NCBI GenBank assembly: GCA_009778595.1
Contig: WRJI01000013.1
Location: forward strand, 1 to 39,218
Length of the DNA stretch: 39,218 bases
From: Peptococcaceae bacterium
GTDB taxonomy: Bacteria; Bacillota; Desulfitobacteriia; Desulfitobacteriales; Syntrophobotulaceae
Reading direction: 5' to 3'
Shown here piece after piece: positions 26,825 through 34,928 of this stretch (position 1 is the stretch's first letter; every line of letters begins with the position of its first letter). A model generated the notes under the pieces. It made no database searches, was not told where the DNA came from, and saw only the letters and a program-made list of their open reading frames with translations. The translations under genes and the position numbers were made by a program.

Positions 26825-28660
26825 GTGCATAAATATTGGTTTTCTTTGGGTGCTTATGAACAGGGGACCTACGGGACGATTCTGGTGTTGGCCTTTTTCC
26901 TGAGTATGGGTGTAGCTGTGTTCATGGCGCGAAGCGCAGGTCGGAAAGATCTGACGGTTCCGATAGTTGATATGTCGCTCTTTTCTATTTTTGGTGGGTT
27001 GATTGGTGCCAGATTGTGGCATGTGTTTGTGTTTAACTGGTCTTACTACAGCGAACATCTTTCAGAGATTTATAAGGTTTGGCACGGAGGGTTGTCTATT
27101 CAGGGCGGGTTGATCGGCGGTTTCCTGGTGGCGATTTTTTATTGTTATCGTAAGAAGGTTAGTTTTTGGTTGATGGCGGATGTGTGCGCACCGGCTTTGA
27201 TCTTTGGTCAAGGGATTGGGCGATATGCCAATCTTCTAAACGGTGACGGCTTAGCCAGTCCTACGGGAGGGGATTTTGGCGTCGTTTATCCACCCGGGAC
27301 GAACGCGTATGCCCAATATCAAGATCAGCCTCTTTGGCCGGCGGAGACGTGGGAAGGCCAGATTGATATTGTTATTTTTGCCCTGTTGCTTATTTTCCGA
27401 CTTCGTAAGTGGCCTTCAGGGTTTATTTTCTTGTTCTATGTTCTTATGTACAGTATGAATCGGTTTGGAATGGAGTATTTACGCGGCGATACGCCTCAAG
27501 TGGGACCTCTTACGGCAGCCCAATGGACGGCTGTGGCTTTAGCGGCGCTGGCGCTGGTTTTCTTGCTTGTGCGCCATAAGGCTCCTAAGGTGTTAGGGTT
27601 TGGGATCCAGCCGGATAATGATCCGGATAAAGGGCCGGATAGCGACAAAGGGGCAGGAAAAGGCAAAGACAAAGACAAAGGCAAAGACAAAGGTAAAGGC
27701 AAAGACGAAGGTAAAGGCAAAGACAAAGACAATGGCGACGGCAAAGGCAAAGACAATGGCGACGGCGACGGCGAAATAAGTACCGATAAGGGATTGGGTA
27801 AGGATTCCGGTAAAAGTTCCAGTTCTGATGATGGATCTCCGGATGTCGCAGGGAATCTTGGGGCGGCTGTAACGAGTGCTGGGTTTGTACCGGGTGAGCC
27901 TTTGCCGAAAGATATTCTGCCAAAAGAGAGTTCGTTTAAAACAGAGGATGTTTTGGTGAAGAAGGATTTGACGATGACTGAGGAGGATCTGCGGGCAGCG
28001 GGATGGATTGAGGTGCGTTCGGAGGAAACGACGACTGCGACAACTATTGTGCCGATTGCGGAGGATGCGCTTAAGCGTGAGTCATTGAAACAGGATGCAA
28101 TGAGACATGAAGCCCAGAAGCAGGAGATATTAAAACAAGATGCCCTGAAGAAGGAGGTACTCAGTCAAGAGGCTTTGAAGCAGGAGGCCCTGAAGCAGGA
28201 GGCTCAGAGGCAGGAGGCTCAGAAGCAGGAGGCCCTGAAGCAGGAGGCTCAGAAGCAGGAGGCCCTGAAGCGGGAGGCTCAGAAGCAGGAGGCTCAGAGG
28301 CAGGAGGCTCAGAGGCAGGAGGCTCAGAAGCAGGAGGCCCTGAAGCAGGAGGCTCAGAAGCAGGAGGCCCTAAAGCAGGAGGCTCAGAAGCAGGATGAGT
28401 CTGTAAGGAAAAAATGGGAACTTGTTGGTCAGGACGGTAGGAACGGGGAGAGTGTCGAATTCAACCAAGGAGAGCCCATGCACAGAAATCCAGTGAGTGG
28501 AAGGACTGCATATGTAAACGAGAGTACTGTGGGAGGTTCCAATGAATCCGTGAGCAACCCAAAGGACCCCATTGGAAAACCGATGGAGACACCAATGCCG
28601 ATCGAGATTCCACCACATGTCGATATTCCTGTTCTGAAAGATTCCTTTCACAACTCATGA
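26825..28660 (+). CDS. lgt: Prolipoprotein diacylglyceryl transferase with a long hydrophilic tail
   Basis: Residues 1-252 are a standard Lgt: several membrane spans, the VWHGGLSIQGGLIGG loop (85-99), and the Lgt signature GIGRYANLLNGDGLASPTGG (130-149), ending with YLRGDTP and a final span. It transfers diacylglycerol from phosphatidylglycerol to the lipobox cysteine of exported lipoproteins, for example those at 190 and 4480. The start is the GTG immediately after the FtsA-like stop. The unusual part is residues 253-611: a Lys/Asp/Gly run (about 272-318), a Ser/Asp-rich stretch, a Lys/Gln/Glu/Ala pentad-repeat segment (about 435-520), and a Pro-rich end. The family is normally about 250-290 residues. 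The tail should lie on one side of the membrane and is predicted to be disordered or coiled coil. Confidence 0.9.
   Translation: MHKYWFSLGAYEQGTYGTILVLAFFLSMGVAVFMARSAGRKDLTVPIVDMSLFSIFGGLIGARLWHVFVFNWSYYSEHLSEIYKVWHGGLSIQGGLIGGFLVAIFYCYRKKVSFWLMADVCAPALIFGQGIGRYANLLNGDGLASPTGGDFGVVYPPGTNAYAQYQDQPLWPAETWEGQIDIVIFALLLIFRLRKWPSGFIFLFYVLMYSMNRFGMEYLRGDTPQVGPLTAAQWTAVALAALALVFLLVRHKAPKVLGFGIQPDNDPDKGPDSDKGAGKGKDKDKGKDKGKGKDEGKGKDKDNGDGKGKDNGDGDGEISTDKGLGKDSGKSSSSDDGSPDVAGNLGAAVTSAGFVPGEPLPKDILPKESSFKTEDVLVKKDLTMTEEDLRAAGWIEVRSEETTTATTIVPIAEDALKRESLKQDAMRHEAQKQEILKQDALKKEVLSQEALKQEALKQEAQRQEAQKQEALKQEAQKQEALKREAQKQEAQRQEAQRQEAQKQEALKQEAQKQEALKQEAQKQDESVRKKWELVGQDGRNGESVEFNQGEPMHRNPVSGRTAYVNESTVGGSNESVSNPKDPIGKPMETPMPIEIPPHVDIPVLKDSFHNS
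27650..27775 (+). repeat. In-frame Lys/Asp/Gly-coding short repeats in the lgt tail
   Basis: Tandem 6- and 12-base units (GGCAAAGACAAA types) encode GKDKGKDKGKGKDEG-like sequence of alternating charge. The purine-only composition on one strand is striking and slippage-prone. Confidence 0.8.
28130..28396 (+). repeat. In-frame 15-base repeats encoding Lys/Gln-Gln-Glu-Ala pentads in the lgt tail
   Basis: About seventeen imperfect 15-base units (CAGGAGGCTCAGAAG and CAGGAGGCCCTGAAG types) encode pentads such as QEALK, QEAQK and QEAQR. A five-residue period of highly charged helix formers suggests a long single helix or coiled coil. Unit-to-unit identity is high, implying recent expansion. Confidence 0.85.
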
Positions 28661-28713
28661 CAATGAGTTGTACCTCATGACAATGAGTTGTACCTCATGA
28701 CAATGAGTTGTAA
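28654..28713 (+). repeat. Three tandem 20-base hairpin repeats at the lgt stop codon
   Basis: CTCATGACAATGAGTTGTAC occurs three times without interruption (the last ends AA). Each unit contains the stem CTCAT-GACA-ATGAG. The first is extended by the preceding ACAA to a nine-base perfect stem (28650-28671). The lgt stop codon lies in the first unit. It probably serves as a transcript end or RNA-stability element. There is no T-run. Confidence 0.8.
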
Positions 28714-28729
28714 TGCCGCTGTATTAGCT

Positions 28730-29095
28730 TTATTTTTTAAAAAAGACACCTAAGACACTGCCAAGAATTCCGATAAGAATATAAACAACGGTTTTAACCA
28801 AAAGGATTTCCAGACTGGGGGATCCTGGGTTGAGTAAAAAGTGGACAAGGAGGGTGACAACAACAAAAGTAGCCCCGATAATGAGCCCATAGATTAATCC
28901 ATGGGAATCGGCTCGGCGAGCGGCGACTGTGCTACCGGTTAGGATACCGGTTCCTGTGCACATCAGAGACAGGAAGAGACTTTCCTGCATTGATGTTAGG
29001 AAGTAGAGCAGGCTTAGGATTAGTGTAAGAACAAAGGAAACGATTATTGCGATACCTAAACCTCTGGATAAGAGCTTGAATTGTATGGTTTTCAC
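28730..29095 (-). CDS. TIGR04086-type membrane protein
   Basis: A 121-residue protein with four predicted hydrophobic spans (AIIVSFVLTLILSLLYFL; LFLSLMCTGTGILTGSTVAA; GLIIGATFVVVTLLVHFLL; VVYILIGILGSVLGVFF) and a conserved-looking AARRADSHGLIYGLIIG loop. The size and the 'GL..G...G' pattern fit the TIGR04086 membrane family common in Clostridia. GGGAGGT lies eight bases before a GTG start (29093-29095). It is convergent with lgt. No function is known. Confidence 0.75.
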   Translation of the reverse strand: MKTIQFKLLSRGLGIAIIVSFVLTLILSLLYFLTSMQESLFLSLMCTGTGILTGSTVAARRADSHGLIYGLIIGATFVVVTLLVHFLLNPGSPSLEILLVKTVVYILIGILGSVLGVFFKK

Positions 29096-29223
29096 TTCTC
29101 TGACCTCCCATTATATTGAGGTTACTAAGGGGTGTTATCTTGCAATCCATTTAAGTGATTTGGATTGGTCGAAGTACGAGTCTCTAGTAAGAAATATGCC
29201 TCAACTCTTTAAACTATGACAGA

Positions 29224-29244
29224 TCGAACATCGAATATCGAACA
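29224..29244 (+). repeat. Three heptads TCGAAYA before panB
   Basis: TCGAACA, TCGAATA and TCGAACA occur in tandem just upstream of the panB ribosome binding site. The unit length and TGAA/CGAA style recall the heptads of the dispersed repeat, but without a following hairpin. Confidence 0.6.
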
Positions 29245-29258
29245 GGCAGGTGAATTGA

Positions 29259-30092
29259 ATGAAGAAGACAGTGTTGGATTTCCGCAATATGAAGGAAACC
29301 GGCGTTGGGATCAGCATGATAACAGCATATGATTATCCGATGGCACATCTTGCCGAACGTGCCGGGGTCGATTGTATCCTTGTCGGGGATTCTCTTGGTA
29401 TGGTCGTTTTAGGATACGAATCGACAGTACCCGTGACAATGGAGGATATGTTACATCATACCAAACCTGTGTGTCGGGGTGCTGCCCAAACTTTCGTGGT
29501 GGCGGATTTACCTTTTATGAGCTATTCGAACGTTTCGGAGACATTGAGGAATTCTTGCCGACTGATCCAGGAAGGAGGTGCGGATGCCGTTAAACTGGAA
29601 GGAGGGCGATCCCAAGCTCATAAGGTGCGTGCGCTTAATCGTGCCGGGATTCCTGTGGTTGCCCATATCGGTTTGACACCGCAAACCGCGTCGCAATTAG
29701 GGGGGTTCAAAGTTCAGGGTAAGAGTCTGGATGATTCTTTGGTTCTGCTGGAAGACGCTAAGATCTTGCAGGAAGCAGGAGCTTTTATGATTGTCATTGA
29801 GGCTGTGCCGGAACCTCTTGGGCAAAAAATCACCAAGAGCCTGTCGATACCGACGATTGGTATCGGTGCCGGCAGAGACTGTGATGGTCAGGTCTTGGTG
29901 TTGCATGATATTTTAGGGCTGTTTGAACGGTTTCAGCCAAAATTTGTTAAGCAGTTTGCCAATTTAAGCCCTTTGATCATTGAAGCCGTTGCGTTATATG
30001 ATCGGGAAGTAAAATCGCGTCAATTTCCTGAAGAGAAGCATTGTTTCATGATGGATTCCGCTGTCGCGAAAAATCTTTTAGAGCAGTCATGA
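29259..30092 (+). CDS. panB: 3-methyl-2-oxobutanoate hydroxymethyltransferase
   Basis: A 277-residue enzyme of the usual family length. Signatures are MITAYDYPMAHLAERAGVD, ILVGDSLGMVVLGYESTVPV (metal and ketoacid binding), VADLPFMSYS, GGADAVKLEGG, VAHIGLTPQTASQLGGFKVQG and PTIGIGAGRDCDGQVLVLHD. It makes ketopantoate from ketoisovalerate and methylene-tetrahydrofolate, the first step toward pantothenate and CoA. Partner genes panC and panD are not adjacent: the 6S RNA and a tRNA follow. An AGGCAGGTG site precedes the ATG. Confidence 0.95.
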   Translation: MKKTVLDFRNMKETGVGISMITAYDYPMAHLAERAGVDCILVGDSLGMVVLGYESTVPVTMEDMLHHTKPVCRGAAQTFVVADLPFMSYSNVSETLRNSCRLIQEGGADAVKLEGGRSQAHKVRALNRAGIPVVAHIGLTPQTASQLGGFKVQGKSLDDSLVLLEDAKILQEAGAFMIVIEAVPEPLGQKITKSLSIPTIGIGAGRDCDGQVLVLHDILGLFERFQPKFVKQFANLSPLIIEAVALYDREVKSRQFPEEKHCFMMDSAVAKNLLEQS

Positions 30093-30166
30093 TACAGCAC
30101 CAAAAGAGCGCCCATAGAACCGATATATCCCAAAGTTTCCCAAGAGATTTTTTTCGGAATTCGTGT

Positions 30167-30172
30167 TATACT
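30167..30172 (+). promoter_or_regulatory. -10 element of the 6S RNA promoter
   Basis: TATACT lies seven bases before the predicted 5' end of the 6S RNA at 30180. The matching -35 region is poor (GAGATT near 30144), so the promoter is only partly supported. Confidence 0.5.
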
Positions 30173-30179
30173 AACGTTA

Positions 30180-30346
30180 ATTCTGCTCTGTTCGTGTATG
30201 GTCCTAGGTTTTGATCCTATTTCCTGACTGGGAGCCGAAGTGACATTTTGAGTACGTCACGCTTTTCCGGAAAGAAGGCAGAAAGAGGTGTCCAGGTGCC
30301 CACCTGCTTATGCGGGGTCAGAAAACCAGGATTTATACGGCAGAAT
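30180..30346 (+). ncRNA. ssrS: 6S RNA (RNA polymerase-binding regulator)
   Basis: The closing rod is visible base by base: ATTCTGC (30180-30186) with GCAGAAT (30340-30346); CGTGTA with TATACG; TCCT with AGGA; GGTTTT (30207-30212) with AAAACC (30322-30327); CTGAC (30224-30228) with GTCAG (30317-30321). Inside, GGGAGCCGA followed by a GTGAC/GTCAC hairpin and GCTTTTCC mirrors the GAGCCGA...GGCGCTCC arm of known 6S RNAs, and CAGGTG/CACCTG forms a terminal stem. Size (about 167 bases), a -10 box just upstream and an intrinsic terminator just downstream all fit. 6S RNA mimics an open promoter and sequesters the sigma-A holoenzyme in slow growth. The call was made by eye, without a covariance model. 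Confidence 0.8.
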
Positions 30347-30350
30347 GGAC

Positions 30351-30376
30351 AAAAAGGGTGCTTCGGCATCCTTTTT
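30351..30376 (+). terminator. Intrinsic terminator of the 6S RNA
   Basis: AAAAAGGGTGC pairs with GCATCCTTTTT around a TTCG tetraloop (11 pairs including one G-T), with the T-run forming the stem end. This is a textbook rho-independent terminator, five bases after the 6S closing stem. Confidence 0.85.
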
Positions 30377-30429
30377 GAATTTGACTTAGAGTTTTGAATG
30401 CGATAGAATTGTTTCTGGCAAAGACATAT

Positions 30430-30504
30430 GCCGATGTGGCTCAGCGGTAGAGCAGCTCACTCGTAATGAGCAGGTCGTCGGTTCGATTCCGACCATCGGC
30501 TCCA
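30430..30504 (+). tRNA. tRNA-Thr (anticodon CGU)
   Basis: A full cloverleaf: acceptor GCCGATG/CATCGGC, D arm GCTC-AGCGGTA-GAGC, anticodon arm GCTCA-CTCGTAA-TGAGC with anticodon CGT reading ACG, a five-base variable loop, T arm GTCGG-TTCGATT-CCGAC, and an encoded CCA. The pairs G1-C72 and C2-G71 agree with threonine identity. Confidence 0.96.
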
Positions 30505-30519
30505 ATTTATTTGTCTCGT

Positions 30520-31566
30520 TCAACGTGATTGATCCCAGTCAAGTTCGAACACTTCCGTGCATTTTCTTGTAACGGCAAGGGATGGAATGATGAGGGCGCC
30601 TTCATGGTTGATGATAAAAGTATTGTAGGTCCAGGCTGAACTTGTATTAATTAATATACTTGTATCGATGATCGCAAAATTTCGACTCAGGGTTTTTCCT
30701 GGGATGTTGTAATAGCGACATTCTATCTGAGCCTCAGTTAGCGATTTGATGGTGTTGGGGGTTGTTTCCAGGCACGCCGGATCAAGGAGGATTCGGACCT
30801 GGCAACCTCTTTTTTGTGCTGATATCAATGCGTTGATGATTTCTTCATCACCATTAATTTGTTGTGTCTCAATACGGATTGATTCCTGAGCGGATTCGAT
30901 GTGAGAGAGAATGAGGTGCTTCATGCCTATGGTTGATGATAGAGTGACCCTTTCGAGTTCTCTGGCAGTTTCTTGGGGGGTATAAAATGTGTCAAGCTCC
31001 AATGTCGTTGTGTAATGCCAGTCCCTCGCGAACAGATCCACAGCTTTTTGAACTGTGTCTCCCGTCATAATAAATGCGAGGGCCGACAAAGATGATTGAG
31101 AATCCGACCAAGGGACACTGACGAAAAGCACGGTTTTATTGTCGGATATGATGAATTTTTGACGATGGTACTGGCCTTTTTCAGTGGGGTAGTATTGAAC
31201 GGAGATATTGTTGTTTTTGAGTCGGTCGACGACAGGTTCATTTTCATGTTGCCATCGGTCAAGCAAGATCCTAATCTCGACACCTCTTTCGGCTTTCGCG
31301 ATGATTTCGTTGAGAATGACTGGATCAGCTAAAATCATTTGCTCAATATAGAGAGTATACTCGGCGTTTTTTATCAGGAGAAGGGTTTGTCTGTAAATGT
31401 CGTTGTCAATAAGAACGGCTTTTTCATTCAAAAGGGAAGGGGGCGGCTCGTACTTGAAAATTGTCGCAGCACAACCACCCATACAGATTGTACCCCAAAT
31501 AACAATACCGGCGAGGAGGGCGCTGTACCTTATGTGTTTTGTAGCTGTGTATATCTTTCTAATCAT
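30520..31566 (-). CDS. Membrane-anchored phospholipase D-like protein with one intact HKD motif
   Basis: A 348-residue protein with an N-terminal hydrophobic segment (ALLAGIVIWGTICMGGC) that ends in MGGC, suggesting a lipoprotein or signal anchor. The first PLD half has a proper active-site motif, HRQKFIISD (His134, Lys137, Asp142). In the second half the matching place reads LSRNFAIIDTSILINTSSAW, so His and Lys are lost while Asp and the following Asn/Ser are kept. PLD enzymes normally need two HKD motifs, in one chain or a dimer, so it may dimerise through the first half or be inactive. It is probably related to cardiolipin synthases. It overlaps nothing and ends 15 bases after the tRNA, on the opposite strand. 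Confidence 0.8.
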   Translation of the reverse strand: MIRKIYTATKHIRYSALLAGIVIWGTICMGGCAATIFKYEPPPSLLNEKAVLIDNDIYRQTLLLIKNAEYTLYIEQMILADPVILNEIIAKAERGVEIRILLDRWQHENEPVVDRLKNNNISVQYYPTEKGQYHRQKFIISDNKTVLFVSVPWSDSQSSLSALAFIMTGDTVQKAVDLFARDWHYTTTLELDTFYTPQETARELERVTLSSTIGMKHLILSHIESAQESIRIETQQINGDEEIINALISAQKRGCQVRILLDPACLETTPNTIKSLTEAQIECRYYNIPGKTLSRNFAIIDTSILINTSSAWTYNTFIINHEGALIIPSLAVTRKCTEVFELDWDQSR

Positions 31567-31686
31567 ACAATAATCCTATCTTTTATATGGCAGATGTGAC
31601 GAATGGCGGATGGGTGGAAACAAATTCCAATATCAACCATATCATAAATAGTATAGCGTTGAGATAACAAACAGGAGGTAAGGTTT

Positions 31687-31821
31687 ATGTTTTATGGACT
31701 GATTCCCTTTGGATTGGGGTTGGGTCTGGGATATGGAGTCGGCTCAATTTCTTCTCGTAGGCGCTATCCTTATCCTTACGCCTATCCTTATGCTCCGTAC
31801 TATGGCGGCTACTATTATTAA
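31687..31821 (+). CDS. Tiny Gly/Tyr/Pro-rich protein
   Basis: A 44-codon frame behind a very strong AGGAGGT (31672-31678, eight bases of spacing). It encodes a hydrophobic glycine-rich start (MFYGLIPFGLGLGLGYGVG), a basic SRRR turn and a tail of YPYPYAYPYAPYYGG repeats. A perfect 16-base terminator follows within 25 bases, so it is a complete transcription unit. The composition resembles small spore-coat or envelope proteins of Firmicutes, but no family is certain. The strong RBS, own terminator and absence of frame overlap make it a likely real gene. Confidence 0.7.
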   Translation: MFYGLIPFGLGLGLGYGVGSISSRRRYPYPYAYPYAPYYGGYYY

Positions 31822-31841
31822 TTAGGGATTAGCCGGCAATG

Positions 31842-31878
31842 AAAAATAGATATGGGGCTTGACCCCATATCTATTTTT
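31842..31878. terminator. Bidirectional intrinsic terminator
   Basis: AAAAATAGATATGGGG (31842-31857) pairs perfectly over 16 bases with CCCCATATCTATTTTT (31863-31878) around a five-base loop. T-runs exist on both strands. It ends the tiny Gly/Tyr-rich gene on the plus strand and can end typA on the minus strand. Confidence 0.88.
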
Positions 31879-32010
31879 CCTAATAACTTGGTGAACTATT
31901 CAGAGATGTGAAAAAGTCATTATTTTCTTATATTACCATATCATATGATTAAAGGCAATTAAGGGAAGCTTGGCTGCTTTTCATTTAACCGCTTTTCATT
32001 GGGCTGTTTT

Positions 32011-33828
32011 TCATTTGACTGCTTTTTCATATCTGGCCCGTGAGTTCTTGTCCAAGTGTTTTTTTCGTAGTCGGATGGACTGAGGGGTGACTTCAACGTA
32101 TTCATCGTCAGCGATGTATTCAAGGGCTTCTTCCAAGGTCATCAGAATTGGCGTTTCCAAGCGAATTGCATCGTCAGCGCCACTTGCGCGCATATTCGTC
32201 AACTGCTTTTTTCGTGCGATATTGACTTCAAGGTCTCTTTCGCGCGCGTTCTGACCGATGATCATGCCTTCATAGACTTTCACACCAGGCTGGATAAACA
32301 GTGTTCCGCGTTCTTGAATCTGATATATAGCGTAAGCTGTGGCGACGCCATCTTCGGAAGCAACGAGGGATCCGCGGTTTCGCTGGTTAATGGGGCCTTT
32401 GTGCGGGTGATAGGAATGAAAAACATGGGACATGACGCCCTCGCCTCGGGTTTCGGTCAAAAACACGCCGCGGAAACCGAGGAGACCTCTTGCCGGTACA
32501 ATAAATTCCATGCGGGTGACACCACCTGTTAATGTCGTCATATTGATGAGTTCCGCTTTGCGTGGTCCTAACAATTCGATGACCGACCCGACGGATGCAT
32601 CAGGGACATCGCAGGTTAGCACTTCGTTGGGTTCGCATGTGATTCCGTCAATTTCTTTGAGAATAACTTCGGGTTTTGAAACCTGCAGCTCGTAGCCTTC
32701 CCGTCGCATATTTTCTATAAGTATAGAAAGATGGAGTTCGCCTCGTCCGGATACTTGGAAAGCTTCTGTGGTTCCGGTTTCGTCCACACGAAGGCTGACA
32801 TTGGTTTCTAATTCTTTGTATAGGCGCTCGCGCAATTTGCGTGATGTTACATAGGTTCCTTCCGTCCCTGCGTAAGGGCTGTTATTAATCATAAAAGTCA
32901 TTGTAAGTGTCGCTTCGTCTATATCAATGGTCGGTAAAGGATCCGGCTGGGTTAAATCGGCTATGGTTTCTCCGATATTAATATTAGGGATACCGCTTAT
33001 GGCAACGATATCTCCTGCTGTGGCCTCCGCGACTTCCAGACGATCCAAGCCGTTAAATGTGTAGAGTTTAGATAACTTGACCTTTTCTAAACTACCGTCT
33101 CTTTTAATGACTGCAACTTGGCTGGCGGCTAATACCTTGCCGCGAACGATGCGGCCTAAAGCAATTCTTCCAACATAGTCGTCATAGTCCAGACTCGTCA
33201 CTAAGATTTGTAATGGGCTTTGAGTATCATCCGGGGGAGAGGGGATCTCTCTTATAATAGTGTCGAACAACGGGACCAAATTGGGATGCAAATCTGTTGG
33301 CTTTAGGCCGGCAATACCTTGGCGAGCCGAAGTAAAAACCACAGGAAAGTCTAATTGCTCGTCACTGGCTTCCAATTGCATGAAGAGCTCAAAAACTTCG
33401 TCAACGACTTCAAGCGCACGCGCATCAGCGCGATCAACTTTATTAATAACAACAATTGGTTTTAGATCTAATGCCAGAGCTTTACGTAAAACGAATCGTG
33501 TTTGAGGCATCGGTCCCTCAAAAGCATCGACCACAAGGAGAACGCCGTCAACCATTTTCAGGACGCGTTCAACTTCACCACCAAAGTCAGCATGTCCCGG
33601 AGTATCAACAATATTGATTTTTGTATCCTGGTAGGAAACAGCCGTGTTTTTGGACAGTATCGTTATACCGCGTTCCCGTTCCAAATCATTGGAATCCATA
33701 ATGCGTTCCTGAATGGTTTCATTGGTTCTAAAAATGCCGCTCTGATGTAGCATGGCGTCCACTAGGCTTGTTTTACCGTGATCAACATGAGCGATGATGG
33801 CAATATTGCGTAATTGAAGGGCAGTCAT
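32011..33828 (-). CDS. typA: Ribosome-associated GTPase TypA/BipA
   Basis: A 605-residue translational GTPase of the usual TypA length. G1 is [15 protein letters not shown], the switch I region ends in [13 protein letters not shown]3 is [16 protein letters not shown] and G4 is NKVDRADAR. The TypA-specific C-terminus includes [41 protein letters not shown] and [13 protein letters not shown]. It binds the ribosome and affects assembly and translation under stress or low temperature. It stands alone, with a weak RBS, and reads toward the shared terminator at 31842. Confidence 0.95.
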   Translation of the reverse strand: MTALQLRNIAIIAHVDHGKTSLVDAMLHQSGIFRTNETIQERIMDSNDLERERGITILSKNTAVSYQDTKINIVDTPGHADFGGEVERVLKMVDGVLLVVDAFEGPMPQTRFVLRKALALDLKPIVVINKVDRADARALEVVDEVFELFMQLEASDEQLDFPVVFTSARQGIAGLKPTDLHPNLVPLFDTIIREIPSPPDDTQSPLQILVTSLDYDDYVGRIALGRIVRGKVLAASQVAVIKRDGSLEKVKLSKLYTFNGLDRLEVAEATAGDIVAISGIPNINIGETIADLTQPDPLPTIDIDEATLTMTFMINNSPYAGTEGTYVTSRKLRERLYKELETNVSLRVDETGTTEAFQVSGRGELHLSILIENMRREGYELQVSKPEVILKEIDGITCEPNEVLTCDVPDASVGSVIELLGPRKAELINMTTLTGGVTRMEFIVPARGLLGFRGVFLTETRGEGVMSHVFHSYHPHKGPINQRNRGSLVASEDGVATAYAIYQIQERGTLFIQPGVKVYEGMIIGQNARERDLEVNIARKKQLTNMRASGADDAIRLETPILMTLEEALEYIADDEYVEVTPQSIRLRKKHLDKNSRARYEKAVK

Positions 33829-34187
33829 AAAAAATCTCGCTTTCTTTGTCTGTTCGGAACAACCAGTATATTATACTGAAGAATGATAAATTGCTCAAGT
33901 GAGTTAAACACAAAAATTGCAAGAGGGGACAATATTTTGGTATTTAGATCATAAATAGTAAATTAGTGGGAGCCGTGATGTATTTATTTGTTTTATTTAC
34001 TAAGGGGAAGAGCAATTTTAAAATTCTAGAATTGAATTTAATGATAAACATTATTTGGTTAAAAAGCGTATACTCAAACATAATTGGCTAATAATTAGAA
34101 TTAGAGGTTAATTAATCGCGAAACAACCGAAATCATATAATCATGTGACCATTAACCGATTATGAGTATGAAATTTTGAGGTTAAGA

Positions 34188-34304
34188 AGAGGGCCCCTGT
34201 TATCATACGCCACGTTTTCGAAACGGATAAAAGGTCACTTGAGCCCTATCAGCAGGGGATATGATGGCTCTAAGGACATCATATCAAAAACCGTGACCTT
34301 TGTC
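34188..34304 (+). ncRNA. Candidate structured RNA with crossing helices
   Basis: Several exact helices can be drawn: CCCCTG (34194-34199) with CAGGGG (34253-34258); CGTTT-TCG-AAACG (34213-34225); AAAGGTCAC (34230-34238) with GTGACCTTT (34293-34301); GATATGATG (34258-34266) with CATCATATC (34277-34285); and an alternative GAGCC (34241-34245) with GGCTC (34266-34270). The first and third cross, so a pseudoknot or switching between folds is implied. I recognise no known riboswitch core. The strand cannot be decided by pairing alone. Confidence 0.4.
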
Positions 34305-34928
34305 CAGTAGAAGGCCAAAATAATGCCTGTTTTAAGTTCTATAATAAATATTATGTAAAGCTGAAAGGAGGTATTATCTGATAATTTAAATTAAGCGGCT
34401 GAAGAATCCCTGTATCAGTTGCGAGCAAACCTCGGTAACGGGCCAATATAATAATTGTAGATAAAAATTGATGAATTGATGATTTCCGTACAGAAATCAT
34501 GCTTGTGGCTTTCCCGATCTGCGCGTTGAATTTACATGTTGAAACGTTAAGCGCGATATTGGATTTCAGATGCCGCAAAAGTTGCGGCTGGAGTCCTTCG
34601 TGGAATTTGCCCTGTCAAGCCTGTGCATAATCACTTGCGTCGCCTAAAGAAAACATTCGCCAAAATGCGGCCATAAGTATTTCTTATGGCATGGATACTA
34701 ATATTCCGATAAAGGATGAAAATGTGTAAATGACCCATGAAGTGATTTGCGAGCTCAACAAAATTAAAATTCCTATAACGGAACAAAAAACGGGTTGAAC
34801 CATAGAAGGCAATCCTTTCAAAATGGCCAAAGCGGCGTTAAAACTGCCGTTATTTTCCACTACCTGCCATCGTCTTTTTATGGTTACATAATCCCCGGTT
34901 TTTTGCTTTACATAACCTGTATCCGTGT

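Noticed and set aside
28130-28396. Regular repeats that could suggest a CRISPR array
   Set aside because: The 15-base units are contiguous, in frame and without unique spacers, and they encode a pentad repeat in the lgt tail.
34188-34304. Known riboswitch, T-box, tmRNA or RNase P RNA
   Set aside because: None of the characteristic core motifs could be found, so only an unassigned structured RNA is proposed.
34351-34578. 75-codon minus-strand frame in the 1.1-kb gap
   Set aside because: It has no RBS and unremarkable composition, and it runs across hairpins.
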